Translations under genes and position numbers: made by a program
Notes under the pieces: generated by a model
What the model was told of the DNA's origin: nothing
Databases searched by the model: none
The model's input: only the letters and a program-made list of their open reading frames with translations
Assembly: GCA_003864495.1 (NCBI GenBank)
Contig: ML133400.1
Span: 798,575-862,574 of the forward strand
Reading direction: 5' to 3'
DNA: 64,000 nucleotides
Source: Nemopilema nomurai
Lineage: Eukaryota > Cnidaria > Scyphozoa > Rhizostomeae > Rhizostomatidae
Shown here: positions 1 to 10,800 of the stretch, piece by piece
Layout of the letters: every line of letters begins with the position of its first letter
How positions within the stretch are numbered: the stretch's first letter is position 1

Positions 1-473
1 TAAATATTTAGAGGGACAAAGAGCTAAACTTTCTTTTGCAAGTGGCGAAACATCAAATTTTATAATCCTATCAAGATCTTTTAACCAGAATAACATGACC
101 AGAAGCATAGAAAATAAATGTTTGCATATAGTAAACAATGTAAAGTAAAACTTCCCTTTCTATTAAATTTAAGAAAGTCATGATACTGTCCAAAAATTTA
201 TAATAACAGTTTTCCCTAAGCACAACTTTAAAATGATGCACTAGTTGTTAGCTATGATGTAAAATATATTGGTTCCAATTAAATTGTGTAGTCATCATCA
301 CATGAAATAATATACAAAAGAGACATAGAAGAAACAAACAGTGACTGATATATTTCAACATTAAGTCAAGAAGTTTCAGCAACTCTGCTCACCAAAAAAC
401 TCCCTGGTTCTTTCATACTACAGATTGATTTTGTCCTATAGTGTATCTACTTATCATACCACCATAGAAACCT

Positions 474-494
474 TATATATATATATATATATAA
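474..494. repeat. AT dinucleotide microsatellite
   Basis: A short run of alternating T and A. The rest of 1-722 lies downstream of the LIM kinase-like exon 2 and is presumably intron; no further LIM exon was found in it. Confidence 0.8.
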
Positions 495-722
495 ATCAAC
501 CTCCTAAAGAAGAGAACAACAGCCCTTCCACTTAAATTCTATTTTTCAAAAATGTTTGACAAGCAAAGCTCCAGATAACAATTAAACAGTCTTCAAAACA
601 TTTACAGACAAAATACTAGTAAATTATATGATATACAACCTACAAAAATGAGTGGCAATTGTGGCATTGAGGTGCAATTTAATATGAGAGTTTCTTGGCA
701 ATGAAAACTAAGTTATCTTTAC

Positions 723-2111
723 CATTACTGGTCCTGTGATTCTTGTTTCACATTTGAGACACAAATGAGAAAACCTCAGATCATAGTCATCTTTACAGAA
801 GAGCTGCTTGTCTCTGATGTAATAATGTTTTTCCAATGGCTTTAAACATGCAGAGCATCTAAAAACAAATTCCAATATCAATTAAAGGAAACAGAAAGAA
901 CAAGGGTAACCATTCCTAGCATTTAACTTTCAAATGATACTGAAGAAAGTGTCTACAAATGATTAACCAAGAAATCACCTACCAGAGTGGGTAAAAACGC
1001 CTAGGATTAAGTTTGTGCTACAATCAATACTTTATTAAGTTAATCATGTCAAGCCATCTCAACTGGAACATAAAAATTTCTTGTTATGCAAATTTGGATG
1101 GAACATAAGAATGTCTTGTTATGCAAATTTGGCTGGTGATTTCAGGACGTTTGAGGATTGGAACTCCTTTCGAAGGAGGTGATATCTCTGCTAATAAACA
1201 AAAACTGATGATAACCTGGACAGTTTAATGGCTGTAATGCCGTTATCGATTTAGCTTCCTTTGTCTAGCTTGCAGTAGATATTCAAAATACTACTAAAAG
1301 GAGGCTGCACTAGGGCAAAAACATTTGAAATCCCCTTTAATATTATAATTGAGCTAGATAAGAACTTAATTGCAAATTTATCACTATTTTCACCAAATTC
1401 AATGCTATAATTGATATCTCGAGTGGATCGCATCGGGGTGTCATCTGCATTGTCATCATTATCTACCGCTCACGTAGGCTCCCTGGGGGAATGTCATAAA
1501 CAGGCCTGTCAGGCTTGTCGGCTGCAAGCAGACCTTGACTCATCAGAAATATTTTTCAAAAGTTCGTTGTTTTGGAGATGCCAAAAGTTCGTTGTTTTGG
1601 AGTACAATTGACTAGTGACGGTGTCAAAAGCTGCTTGCAGTATCAACTTGAAACTTCTTTTTCTGTGAGACAGTTTGCCAGAACTGGTCATGGCTAGGAC
1701 ATACCCAATACTTGCGATCAACAACAATACCTCGCATTTAAAAGCCAATTGGGGTTTTTTCAAATATGGAACTGCATAGTGAATTACTTTTCTTTATCAA
1801 TATATTAGGAGAATGGCGTTATGACAGAAACACAAACAAAGTTGACATTTTAGGAGACATTTTGGGTACCTTTAATATAGATGTTGACTACAGGCTACTT
1901 ACCGAAAACAACTAACATGCCAAACATCATTCAAGGCAAACAGTGATTGGCTGCTCAAATTGATTTGTCCCCTGCAGCCAGCGCAGTTTAACCCACAGCT
2001 AGCCTCCATCACCAAAACGCAATTTGTTTTGTGCACCAAGTGTGCACTAAAGAAGCGATCGCGTTTCCCGAGCGGCTCGGCTAGGGCCGGTGGCCTTGAC
2101 GGAGAAATCAT
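723..2111 (-). CDS. LIMK: LIM kinase-like protein, 5' exons (partial gene)
   Basis: Two minus-strand exons encode one LIM zinc finger; the gene continues past the left edge. Exon 1 is 2111..1903 and ends in a GTAAGT donor. Exon 2 is 858..723, with a TTTTTAG acceptor and a GTAAAG donor; the phases join (2+1, then 0). The first half has Cys-x2-Cys and the WHVSCFR segment. The second half has CSACLKPLEKHYY, LFCKDDYDLRF and CETRITGPVMV, the start of a second LIM domain. Spacing and the QLFCK-DY and GPVMV segments match the N-terminal LIM domains of LIM kinases, which phosphorylate cofilin to control actin turnover. The kinase and PDZ parts lie outside the window, so the family call rests on LIM1 alone. 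Start codon: ATG at 2111 follows an in-frame stop; ATG at 2009 is an alternative closer to the domain. Confidence 0.7.
1064..1133. repeat. 35-bp tandem duplication carrying octamer motifs
   Basis: Two adjacent copies of a 35-bp unit (1064-1098 and 1099-1133) differ at a few bases. Each holds TTATGCAAATTTGG, which contains the ATGCAAAT octamer bound by POU factors. The repeat lies in the intron between the two LIM kinase-like exons. Confidence 0.8.
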
Positions 2112-2235
2112 ATTATTTGTCGATAGCCTTTATTTCTTGATCAATAAGAACTGGTCGCTATCAATTAGTACCAGGGCTGTATCTTTATTGTGGACAAAGC
2201 GGCCGTGTCAGCCGCGGACGGCGAGCTTCAATGGG
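2030..2235. promoter_or_regulatory. CpG-rich patch around the LIM kinase-like first exon
   Basis: This stretch is visibly richer in G, C and CpG (GCGATCGCG, GAGCGGC, GCGGCCG, CCGCGGACGGCG) than the AT-rich surroundings. It overlaps and lies upstream of the first LIM exon on the minus strand. A promoter or 5' UTR is the likely reading. No TATA box was recognised. Confidence 0.3.
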
Positions 2236-3500
2236 CCTCAATAGGCAACACCGAAGTTTCCAGAAGTCTCCTGCAAAATTAAAAAAAAAGTTTTTCACTT
2301 CGTTCCGTTGTTTCACTTTAGTAGCCCGTCTCCGTTTAAAAAAAATCCGATGAATTACTTAGACCGAACGCTTTCTGTAATTTTGAGTTTCCAATAAATT
2401 TATTTGAAGTTGAGTTTGATGTAGAGAATTTTTCAATCCTCACGGGCACTAGATGCGAGAATTTTTACCTTTAGTAGTAAAATCTTTCAATTTACCCGAC
2501 ACCATACGTTTTTGGCTAGGTGTAAACACAAATAGTGCAAATCCTTTTGCCCATTGGATTCCTGTCAAACATACGTATTTCCCCCTTGAGACATAGGAGA
2601 CAACCGGGAGGGGGCCCTTACTTAGAATAAGCAGAGGCACCCCCTTCCATTTTCAGCATTTAAAGTCCACGAGCTTGTTTTGTCCTGTAAGCGTGCATCA
2701 AATCGATAAAAAGCGAAATTGAAAGACAGAAACGACAAGATCCGACCATGGCTATCAATTAGCAACGTCATCGCTACAATGATTCATTTCCCTAAACTTT
2801 TGACGCAAAACTAGTTTGACTGTCAAGACATACGATCTGGAGTATGATATAAAGAGCTATCTATCTGCTTTCTGCTTCCGTTCAGACTATCTTCTTCGTT
2901 GTCGAAAAAGCCCTTGTTTGGCCTAGTTAGAACAATCGTTTCAAAAGTTTCTTTTTCATATTGCACCTTTCCAGCTAAATTTCTACCTGCAAAAAACTTT
3001 GTTTTGATATCGTGTGTAAAAGCGAAGCTTTATTAGACAAGATAGGGATATGACAATCACCATTTGGATGGCTTGAATAGGCCGCAAGACTGTTGGGACC
3101 CCACGCGGAAGTTTTACATAACGTCCCTTGTCCTTCCCTTGAAGGTTCGCCTCCATCCTTTCCCCCTGCCCAGCTAGCAATGACATCAGGATATCTCCAT
3201 TCCTCGCATAATTTTTCTTTAGGAGAATTAATTTCAATAAGAAATGTTGATAAAGGTGACGACATGAGTTCTTTCAGGTCCTCGTCCCCCACGTCAATTG
3301 ATTGTTTGCTCTCATTGTTTTACACAGGAGACTTTCCTTTGAATAATTGATGCGGTTGAATAAAGACCTTTGTTTCACTCCAGAACATCGTTCAACAAGG
3401 ACGCGAGTTCAGTTCAGTTCGCGTAACTATGTTGTTGGCATGTAGCTAACGTCAGTTGAAAGTTATTGGACGAATTAGCCCCCGAGGCTCATTTTTGTCG
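2236..3500. other. Intergenic region between LIM kinase-like and VWA genes
   Basis: Divergent promoters of the minus-strand LIM gene and the plus-strand VWA gene must lie here. Short open frames on both strands show no recognisable protein family. No repeat was seen. Confidence 0.4.
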
Positions 3501-4496
3501 ATGGAGTTCTTAGCTGCTATTTTCACCTTCGTCTGCCTCTTGGTCGGGATCTTTGTCTTGCTTCGACCGCTAACGAAGTGGGTTTTCGGAAGTAATAGTG
3601 GAATAAACAAGCAAGTGAAACTGTTAGAAAGATATCAACAAACAGCTTTATGGAAAGAGATAACTAAATTAATCGGAAGTTCCATAGCAGATGTGAATTT
3701 AAATTTTGAGGCGATTGGTGACCGCTTTGACAGCTACGAGGAAATTTCAAAGGCCATTAAAAGCGCTGGATTGGAAAGTTGCAATTTGATAATTGGTGTT
3801 GACTTCACTGCAAGTAACGAATGGCAAGGTAGAAAAACGTTTGAACACAAATCGTTGCACCATATTTTTAGAAACAGCAAACGGCTAAATCCGTATCAGA
3901 GAGTAATTGCATCGATGGGTGAAACGTTGAATTCCTTTGACGATGATAATCTGATTCCGGTGTTCGGATTTGGCGACAAAACAACCAAAGACAAAGCAGT
4001 TTTTTCTTTCAGTAAGGACGACATGCCTTGCGAGGGCTTCCAGGAAGTATTGGCACTTTATAACGAGGTCGTGCAGAGAGTGGAGCTGAGTGGTCCAACA
4101 AGTTTTGCACCCATAATTAGAAAAGCCATTGAAATAACCAAGCAGAACAACAAATACCATATATTGGTTGTGATTGCAGACGGGCAAGTTATTGAAGAGC
4201 AAGATGTGGAGACAAGGAGTGCTATTGTCGAGGCCTCTTATTACCCACTGTCCATTGTAGTGGTGGGGGTTGGGGACGGCCCTTGGGATCGAATGGGGGA
4301 GTATGACGAGAAGCTACCAAAGAGACAGTTTGATAACTTCCAGTTTGTTGATTATCACCGAGTGATTAGAAAGGCGAAGAATCCAGGCATTGCATTCGCT
4401 TTGAATGCCTTAATGGAGATACCCGACCAATATACAGCTATAAAAAATGCTGGATTGTTATGCAAAGCAAAACAGAATGCATCTAGCAAGTACTAG
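3501..4496 (+). CDS. Copine/RGLG-type VWA domain protein with N-terminal membrane segment
   Basis: A single uninterrupted frame of 331 aa. Residues 3-22 are a hydrophobic segment followed by basic residues, so a signal anchor is likely. Residues 60-295 form a copine-type von Willebrand A domain: LIIGVDFTASNEW holds the MIDAS-like D101-x-T103-x-S105, T200 lies in SGPTSFAP, and D227 in VIADG. FGFGD, GVGDGPWDRM and KRQFDNFQFVDYH are hallmark segments of copines and of plant RGLG ubiquitin ligases. There are no C2 domains as in copines and no C-terminal RING as in RGLG; the protein ends about 35 residues after the VWA. The start at 3501 precedes the hydrophobic segment; the frame is open further upstream but without an ATG. 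Function unknown; membrane-anchored Ca/Mg-dependent adaptor is inference. Lack of introns could mean retroposition. Confidence 0.88.
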   Translation: MEFLAAIFTFVCLLVGIFVLLRPLTKWVFGSNSGINKQVKLLERYQQTALWKEITKLIGSSIADVNLNFEAIGDRFDSYEEISKAIKSAGLESCNLIIGVDFTASNEWQGRKTFEHKSLHHIFRNSKRLNPYQRVIASMGETLNSFDDDNLIPVFGFGDKTTKDKAVFSFSKDDMPCEGFQEVLALYNEVVQRVELSGPTSFAPIIRKAIEITKQNNKYHILVVIADGQVIEEQDVETRSAIVEASYYPLSIVVVGVGDGPWDRMGEYDEKLPKRQFDNFQFVDYHRVIRKAKNPGIAFALNALMEIPDQYTAIKNAGLLCKAKQNASSKY

Positions 4497-4777
4497 AGTT
4501 TGGTAAACACATTAAAATTTAATTTCGCAGCATCTCGTTTCTGATTCCTTTCCATTTCTCGTCGGTATATGGCCCTTGCCCGTCGGGTTTGAGCCTCTTG
4601 TGTAAGTTCCTATGGCAAACATTTTGAATAAGCTTTACACCTGACTCCCAAAGAGCACAAAATGTACTCATTTCAGATAGTATCCATGTGTGATGCCTTG
4701 AATGATTTCGGTGGTTGGTTAGGGTGTCATTATCTTCTCCAATGGCACTTTGATTGTTGGATTTTTAAGTCCATTTA

Positions 4778-5064
4778 GGGCCTGTTTATGTGGAGAAAAT
4801 CATCCCAACTTCCAGCCTGTGAGCTGGTAGGTGAGATCCCACTCTTCTATAGAATCCTTTGTGTTTTTCGTTTTGCGTTTATATGGAAAGTAAACCAGCC
4901 CGGTTAAGTGAGATCCCACTGCGTGAGAGGTTTTGGAACAGCTGGAAGGTGGGATGAAAAACTGAGTGGTGGGATAGAATTTCCATGTGAGCATTCGATA
5001 ATTTCATCCCACCTACTAGATGATAAGCTGAGAGGTGGGATGATTTGCTCATATAAACAGGCCC
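4778..5064. mobile_element. Tourist-like PIF/Harbinger MITE
   Basis: Terminal inverted repeats of about 30 bp: the left begins GGGCCTGTTTATGTGGAG and the right, reverse complemented, begins GGGCCTGTTTATATGAGC; both continue into AAATCATCCCA. The 3-bp direct repeat TTA flanks the element (4775-4777 and 5065-5067). A TTA/TAA duplication and GGGCCTGTTT ends are the signature of PIF/Harbinger elements and Tourist MITEs. Internally the motif GGTGGGATGA recurs. No coding sequence, so it depends on a transposase made elsewhere. Confidence 0.85.
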
Positions 5065-7856
5065 TTAGAAAGATATCCAGGGCAGAACTTATCCCTCCTT
5101 TCAGACATTATCAAAAGTCACTCATTAGAACGTAAGCTGGCCTGTAGGACATCGCCAGTTCTGCATGGGGGTCATTAGCATAGATCTGGCATTAATTGGG
5201 CGCTCATAAATAGACAATCTATAGGGGATATAACGGCTTTCGGATCAGCGCAGACACCACCTAATGTCAAACTGGAGCCCAATCGCGTCACTTGCTGACA
5301 TATGATGTCGTGCTGTTGAATGGTAACCAGGGCTAGATGACAACGATTAGATATCAATGAAGTTATGGTGATACCAATGGCGAGAATCATAATGCAAGCT
5401 AGGATTATCATCGATCATTGACTAAAAGCGCTCACGTCTGCAGGTCAATCGTTCACAAATGCCCCGGCGAGTCTTTGCTTTGAATTCATCTTTTCGGTAG
5501 AAAGCCAAGTTTTCCGTGTGTTGTTGCTAAAAGTCAAAGATTTCATGGCAATGTCGCGATAACGATTTTCCCCTTGTCAAAAAGTCCTTCACTGCTACCT
5601 GAACTTCGTGGTCTTTGTGTCTATGGACTTTGACGAAAAACCAGTTTTAGATACAGTTACTTTGAATATTATTGAAAGAAAGTACTTACCTAGATTAGCC
5701 AGAGTTTCACCTCGAACCTCTTGATCTGGACCCTTTATTCTCAAGAATAGTTAGAATTGAGGCTTCTTTAAATTATAGCCAAACTGAAAGCTATTAGTTT
5801 TTACGAGTCAGCTCTAACAAAGAGAATACTGTTGATCGAAGGTCCAATTCACAGCTCGAATACTACGTGTATGTATATGCATTTTTTATACATAAGCGCA
5901 GCACAACCTAATAAAAACACCTTTGTTGAATGAGCTCACAGTTCAATCAAGCTTGATTTCAAATTGCGATTTTTGCTTCAGCAACTCATCAAATGACTTC
6001 TCGGCAGGAAACATTGATGTTATCAGCTGATTGCATCAAGATAATCGTTTTTGAACAAGTTCCCAGTAACAAATCGTAAAGCCATCTTTGCTATTCTCAG
6101 CTGTTAAATCCAACAGTTTTGCAATGCAGACAATTCGGCCTCGTGCAAACCTGATAAAATCCGCCATACAGAGGCTTGACTCGGCCTCACTTCAAGATGG
6201 AATATCACTCGCGTTGTCCTTAGACCTGCCCCTGTGACATAAATGTAAGTTCTGATACTTTGCTGTAGTAAGTTACCACTCGAATTGGCACATTCTGTTT
6301 GTGTTTCTACTGGCAGGGGATCCTGGGGGCCCTTCCGGCACCCCAAAAATTGCTTTGTCAAGGTACCCCTTGATAGCTCAGTTGCAATTAAACCCTGTCC
6401 GCAAATGTGAGTTCTCTAGTACACTTGCTTTGAAATGTAACTATTTTCTTTTCTCTGGAAGTCCACCTAACAAAATTTCAACTTGAAGAGCTTTACGCGG
6501 TAATATGTCACCCATCATTGAACGTTAGTTTAATTTTAGTTTAGTTTAATTTTAGGTCCAGGCACTTGGAACCCAGGTCGTCCTTTAGCGCTTGGAAATA
6601 AAAACAAAGAATTCAAGCGAGTAACATAAACTGCGAGGCCCTTTCAAAATGGGTCCTTTTGCCAATTTCACTTGTCCCAAGCGACGTAGGCTTAGGTTTT
6701 CTTTAAACAACGACTGTAATTTCCTGTGGCCTCTTTCTTGAAAGAAGTTGCTAGTTATTCTCTCATGCTTTCAAAAACTGTAATTAAAATTTGCTATTGA
6801 ATGAAAGGAATTTGATTTGATTTGAAATGGAGAAACAGTTAGGTGCTAATTTATTGTCAATTCAGACATGGATCTTTGTCTTGTTTTATCTAGTATATAA
6901 GTTTTCAAGAGACGCAAATTTTTGTGAAAATAAAGAATCGATAAAGGCAATATTGAATAGGAGATTGAGTAGCTATCGAACTCATCGCACTTTCTATAAG
7001 GAATTTGAAAAATCGAATTCAGACACAAAAGAGAAGCGCCAAGGTGAAGAGTGTGCGGTTAATCGAACATGAAGATTTGCACGTGACCAAGATTGTTACA
7101 TTAGCTGGTGAGCTAGCTGTTTGGCATTCAAACAATGGACCACACCCAATGCCTCGAGCCATTCTAATTCATGTTTGGTCAGCATGTAAGTCCTGTGCAA
7201 ACCACTCACCCAAACTCCATTTGCAGACATTCTAAACTCATAAAACATAGGCCGTTTCTGAACAATGTTGATCCTACACTACATGAATTAAGAATTCTTC
7301 ACGAGAATCTGTTGGCTAGTGGTTACAAATAAACTAGCAAAATAAAATTTCGAATTCGATGCTTCCCTAGACCTTGAATGCCTCTTTGCTTTTGTACACA
7401 GTTGGCAAGTAATTTGTTCATCATGTGAAAGTCATCGGAGCGTCTTCGGATTCCCAAGTTTGGTGGGAGTCAAAGAAAGGGGTTTTCTTTGAAAGAAAGA
7501 CCTATCGCAAATGCAAAACAAGACTCCTTTTTACCATGCATCAAATCGCAACAATTGGCGATTTTTTAACGCACAAGAGTGCCAAAGTGCACGGAAAACA
7601 CCACTGTAACACAATAACATTGCAATATTTCACGAAAAGGAACGTATAATACAAATCAACAAATAGAAAATTCAAACGATGCAGCGGTCGCAGTTACGAC
7701 ATACAGTAACTATATAAGCGGTGCCGATACTTGGCTGGTTCAATCAAGCGTCAATAAAGCCCTTGCGATACTAATAAAACGAAATCATCTAATCATCGGA
7801 GTGACTGTGGACTATAACTTGAAGAGTAGATGCAACCGTGAGCTTGAGTGATTGCT
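5065..7856. other. Intergenic, no gene recognised
   Basis: Only short open frames with no family resemblance occur on either strand. The stretch separates the VWA gene from the 3' end of the SERINC gene. No canonical AATAAA for SERINC was found on the minus strand below 7857. Confidence 0.4.
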
Positions 7857-10800
7857 TCAGTCGAAATCCCTGTCTGGAAAGAAGACTGGGGCGAGCAAAG
7901 TCCAAGAATACAAGAGGAAGCAAATCCAGCTGGAGCTGATCTTGACCCAAAAAGCAGCGATGGAGCTGCTGAGATTCTTCAGGCTCGCACTGGTCGGCCT
8001 TCGAAGAGAATTATAAAAACAAGGAATGAGACAACAAAGATAAATCACGAAGAAATTGAATGAAGAAATTGAATGAGAAAATTCAAAACGGCTTTTCAAT
8101 TTAAACGAGAAAGCTTAAAAAGCAATTACAGAAAAGCGGGTCTTTATCACTGAAAATTTGATTGCTATAAATGTTTAAACGGTAGCAATGCTTAGATAGA
8201 ACGGGAAACTATCGGGGAAGCTAGTACCTATTGTACACTAAATTACAGTCATCGATTCGAAATACAGTCAAACAAACGACCACTTACTTGTACCAGTTTG
8301 TGATAGTCATCATGATATAGAGGGTGGCAAGAAACATCATGAAATGAAAGAAAGAGTAGCTGTAAGCGATTGCACTTTCTTCATCGTCGTGGACACGTTG
8401 CCCTGCAATTGCGAATGATTTCAAACAAATTTTATTAGCTGTCAAAATAGTGAAATAGGCATGGTCACTGGACAAGGCAATAAATGTACTGTTAAGTAGT
8501 TAAACTCTTATTTGTCAGTACTCCACCCTGTTTACCGGTTTGCTTTCCTGCCTTTTCTTTGAAGCCCATTACAAAAGTATATACAGAAACGAAAGAGAAC
8601 AGCAAAATATGCCACTTTTAGTTGTGTGCAAAACCAGATCATTCTTTGTGAGCAACATAAGCCTTCTCTAATAGGTTTTCTCTGTCAAAATATTTGGTCA
8701 TTTTGGTACTTGACTTGATCATACAAAGCAGTTCACCAAATGCTGTTATTGTTGCTACTCTCCACACTGCAGCTCCACAAACCCTCAAACTTCTGTTTAC
8801 TAACTATATAGAAAAATATCAGTACAACACAGAATAAACAGAAATAAGTGACATCAAAAAAATAAAATAAAAAATGTTTGCTTTGACAGAGCCAAACAAT
8901 TAGCAGTACTAACAGCTTAGAAATTTAGAAAACAAAGCAACAGATTAAACCAAATAAATTACCCATAAGACTTTCAAAACACCTACCAGTGCCAGCTTCT
9001 TCAATATTATCCTCTTTTGAAGTGCTCGTTTTTGAATCTGACAGAATAGTAGACTCTGTTGCAGGGGAGGAGGCTCCACCACCAAGTCCCAGCTTTCCAA
9101 CTTGAGACGAGCTTGTGGTTCGAATGCAGGAAAACATGACCACAATGAAAGTGATGATGAGTCCAATGATTGACTGAGCATCAAAGTTCGGTGATACACC
9201 ACTGGATGCTGCCAGGATTTTCCCGCGAATTGAATTACATGTACCTTTAGAACAAATCCATCGCGCAAAGAAGAGATTAAACAGAAGAGAGTAAACAGTG
9301 GATTGTTCTGTCTCAGTGACATAAACTATGTAATGAGATGACAGTTATGGAATGGTTCAACAGTAAGTTATTACAGTGAGAGAAGGTAATTTTATCATAA
9401 AGGATGCATGTGGATTAATCTTATGATTGATATTAGATAAGTTTAATAATGGACAAATCCCAACCATAGATAGGTCAATCAATCACTTCAATCACTTCAA
9501 TCAGTCAACCAATCAGTCAATCAGTCAATCAGTCAATCAATCAATCACTTCAAGGAAATTAAGAATGCATTGATTCAATTATTGATTGAATTAAGAAATT
9601 GTAAGATAATCTTAAATGATAAATACACAAATTATATCTGACCTGGTTGGTAAGAGAGAGCACTCCAAGCAAGATATGTTGTGTATAGTGATATCGTAGA
9701 AGCTTGCAACAAGCCTAAAAAACAACCATCCAATGTACCTAAAGCCATGACAAATGGTTTAAGAAGCAATTATTTTTAAACAAACATAATATAATCCTTT
9801 GATACATATATAGCATATACATGTACTATACTTATACTTGCCAAAATGACAAACAACATAAAAACTTGTAACCTCAAAGTAATTTAGAGATTTTAACCTC
9901 AAAGTAATGTAGGCTAGAAAAAAGAAGACCTGAGAAGAATCCTTGCCACATTGGTAGATTTCAAGGCTCCTTACTGATATCTGACTAGTATCTCTACTTA
10001 TTTGCAAGTTTTCAAATTTTTTCAGCATGCCATTGGCTGTTTCATAAAGTTTGATTAAAAATAATGATATAAAAGTGGTGATGATCTGTAACAGACTAAT
10101 TGATAAACCAACCTGATCTTGGCTGTCTTTCTTGAACCTGTGGCAGTATTGCAAACACAGAAACAATAATGCAAAAAATTAAGTGCAAACTGATGACAAG
10201 CTTCTGAGTGGCACAGCTACTATCGCTTGATTTTGTGAAAAACACAAAGAGCAAGGCAATGCCAGTGATGGATGCAGCATACATGATGAATGTGCTCCCC
10301 AATAAGAGAACATGCCAGCATTTTGAATCACTTTCCTCCATGTTCTCAACCCAGGTTTCGTTCCAAGCATGCGCAAAGTCAATCAGAAGCACCAGCTGGA
10401 TGATGATGAACAAAAACCCACCAATAAGGCCAATGTACATCCAAGCTACAAGAGTGGCATTTAACATTTGTAAACCAGCATGCAATGCATTAGAAGAAAA
10501 ACATGTAGCACATTGTACATCAATAATGTATTTTGTCTTCTTTTAAACGTCACAACATTATGTATAAAAAATGTACATCTAATGGAACATATAACTGTAG
10601 AGCAATTTTGTATAAATAGATCAAACAAAATAAAAAGAGAAACCATTAAAATGTCGTGGTTTTACTTTGGAAAACTTTAAAACATTGGCAAGCTCTCTAC
10701 CCAACCTACGGACTCTCTTAAAACTTTTCTGTAAGTTTAATGGTACATCATCAATCAGATTGTATAGTTTTGTCTATCTCTAAGGTAGTCTTTGCAAGGT

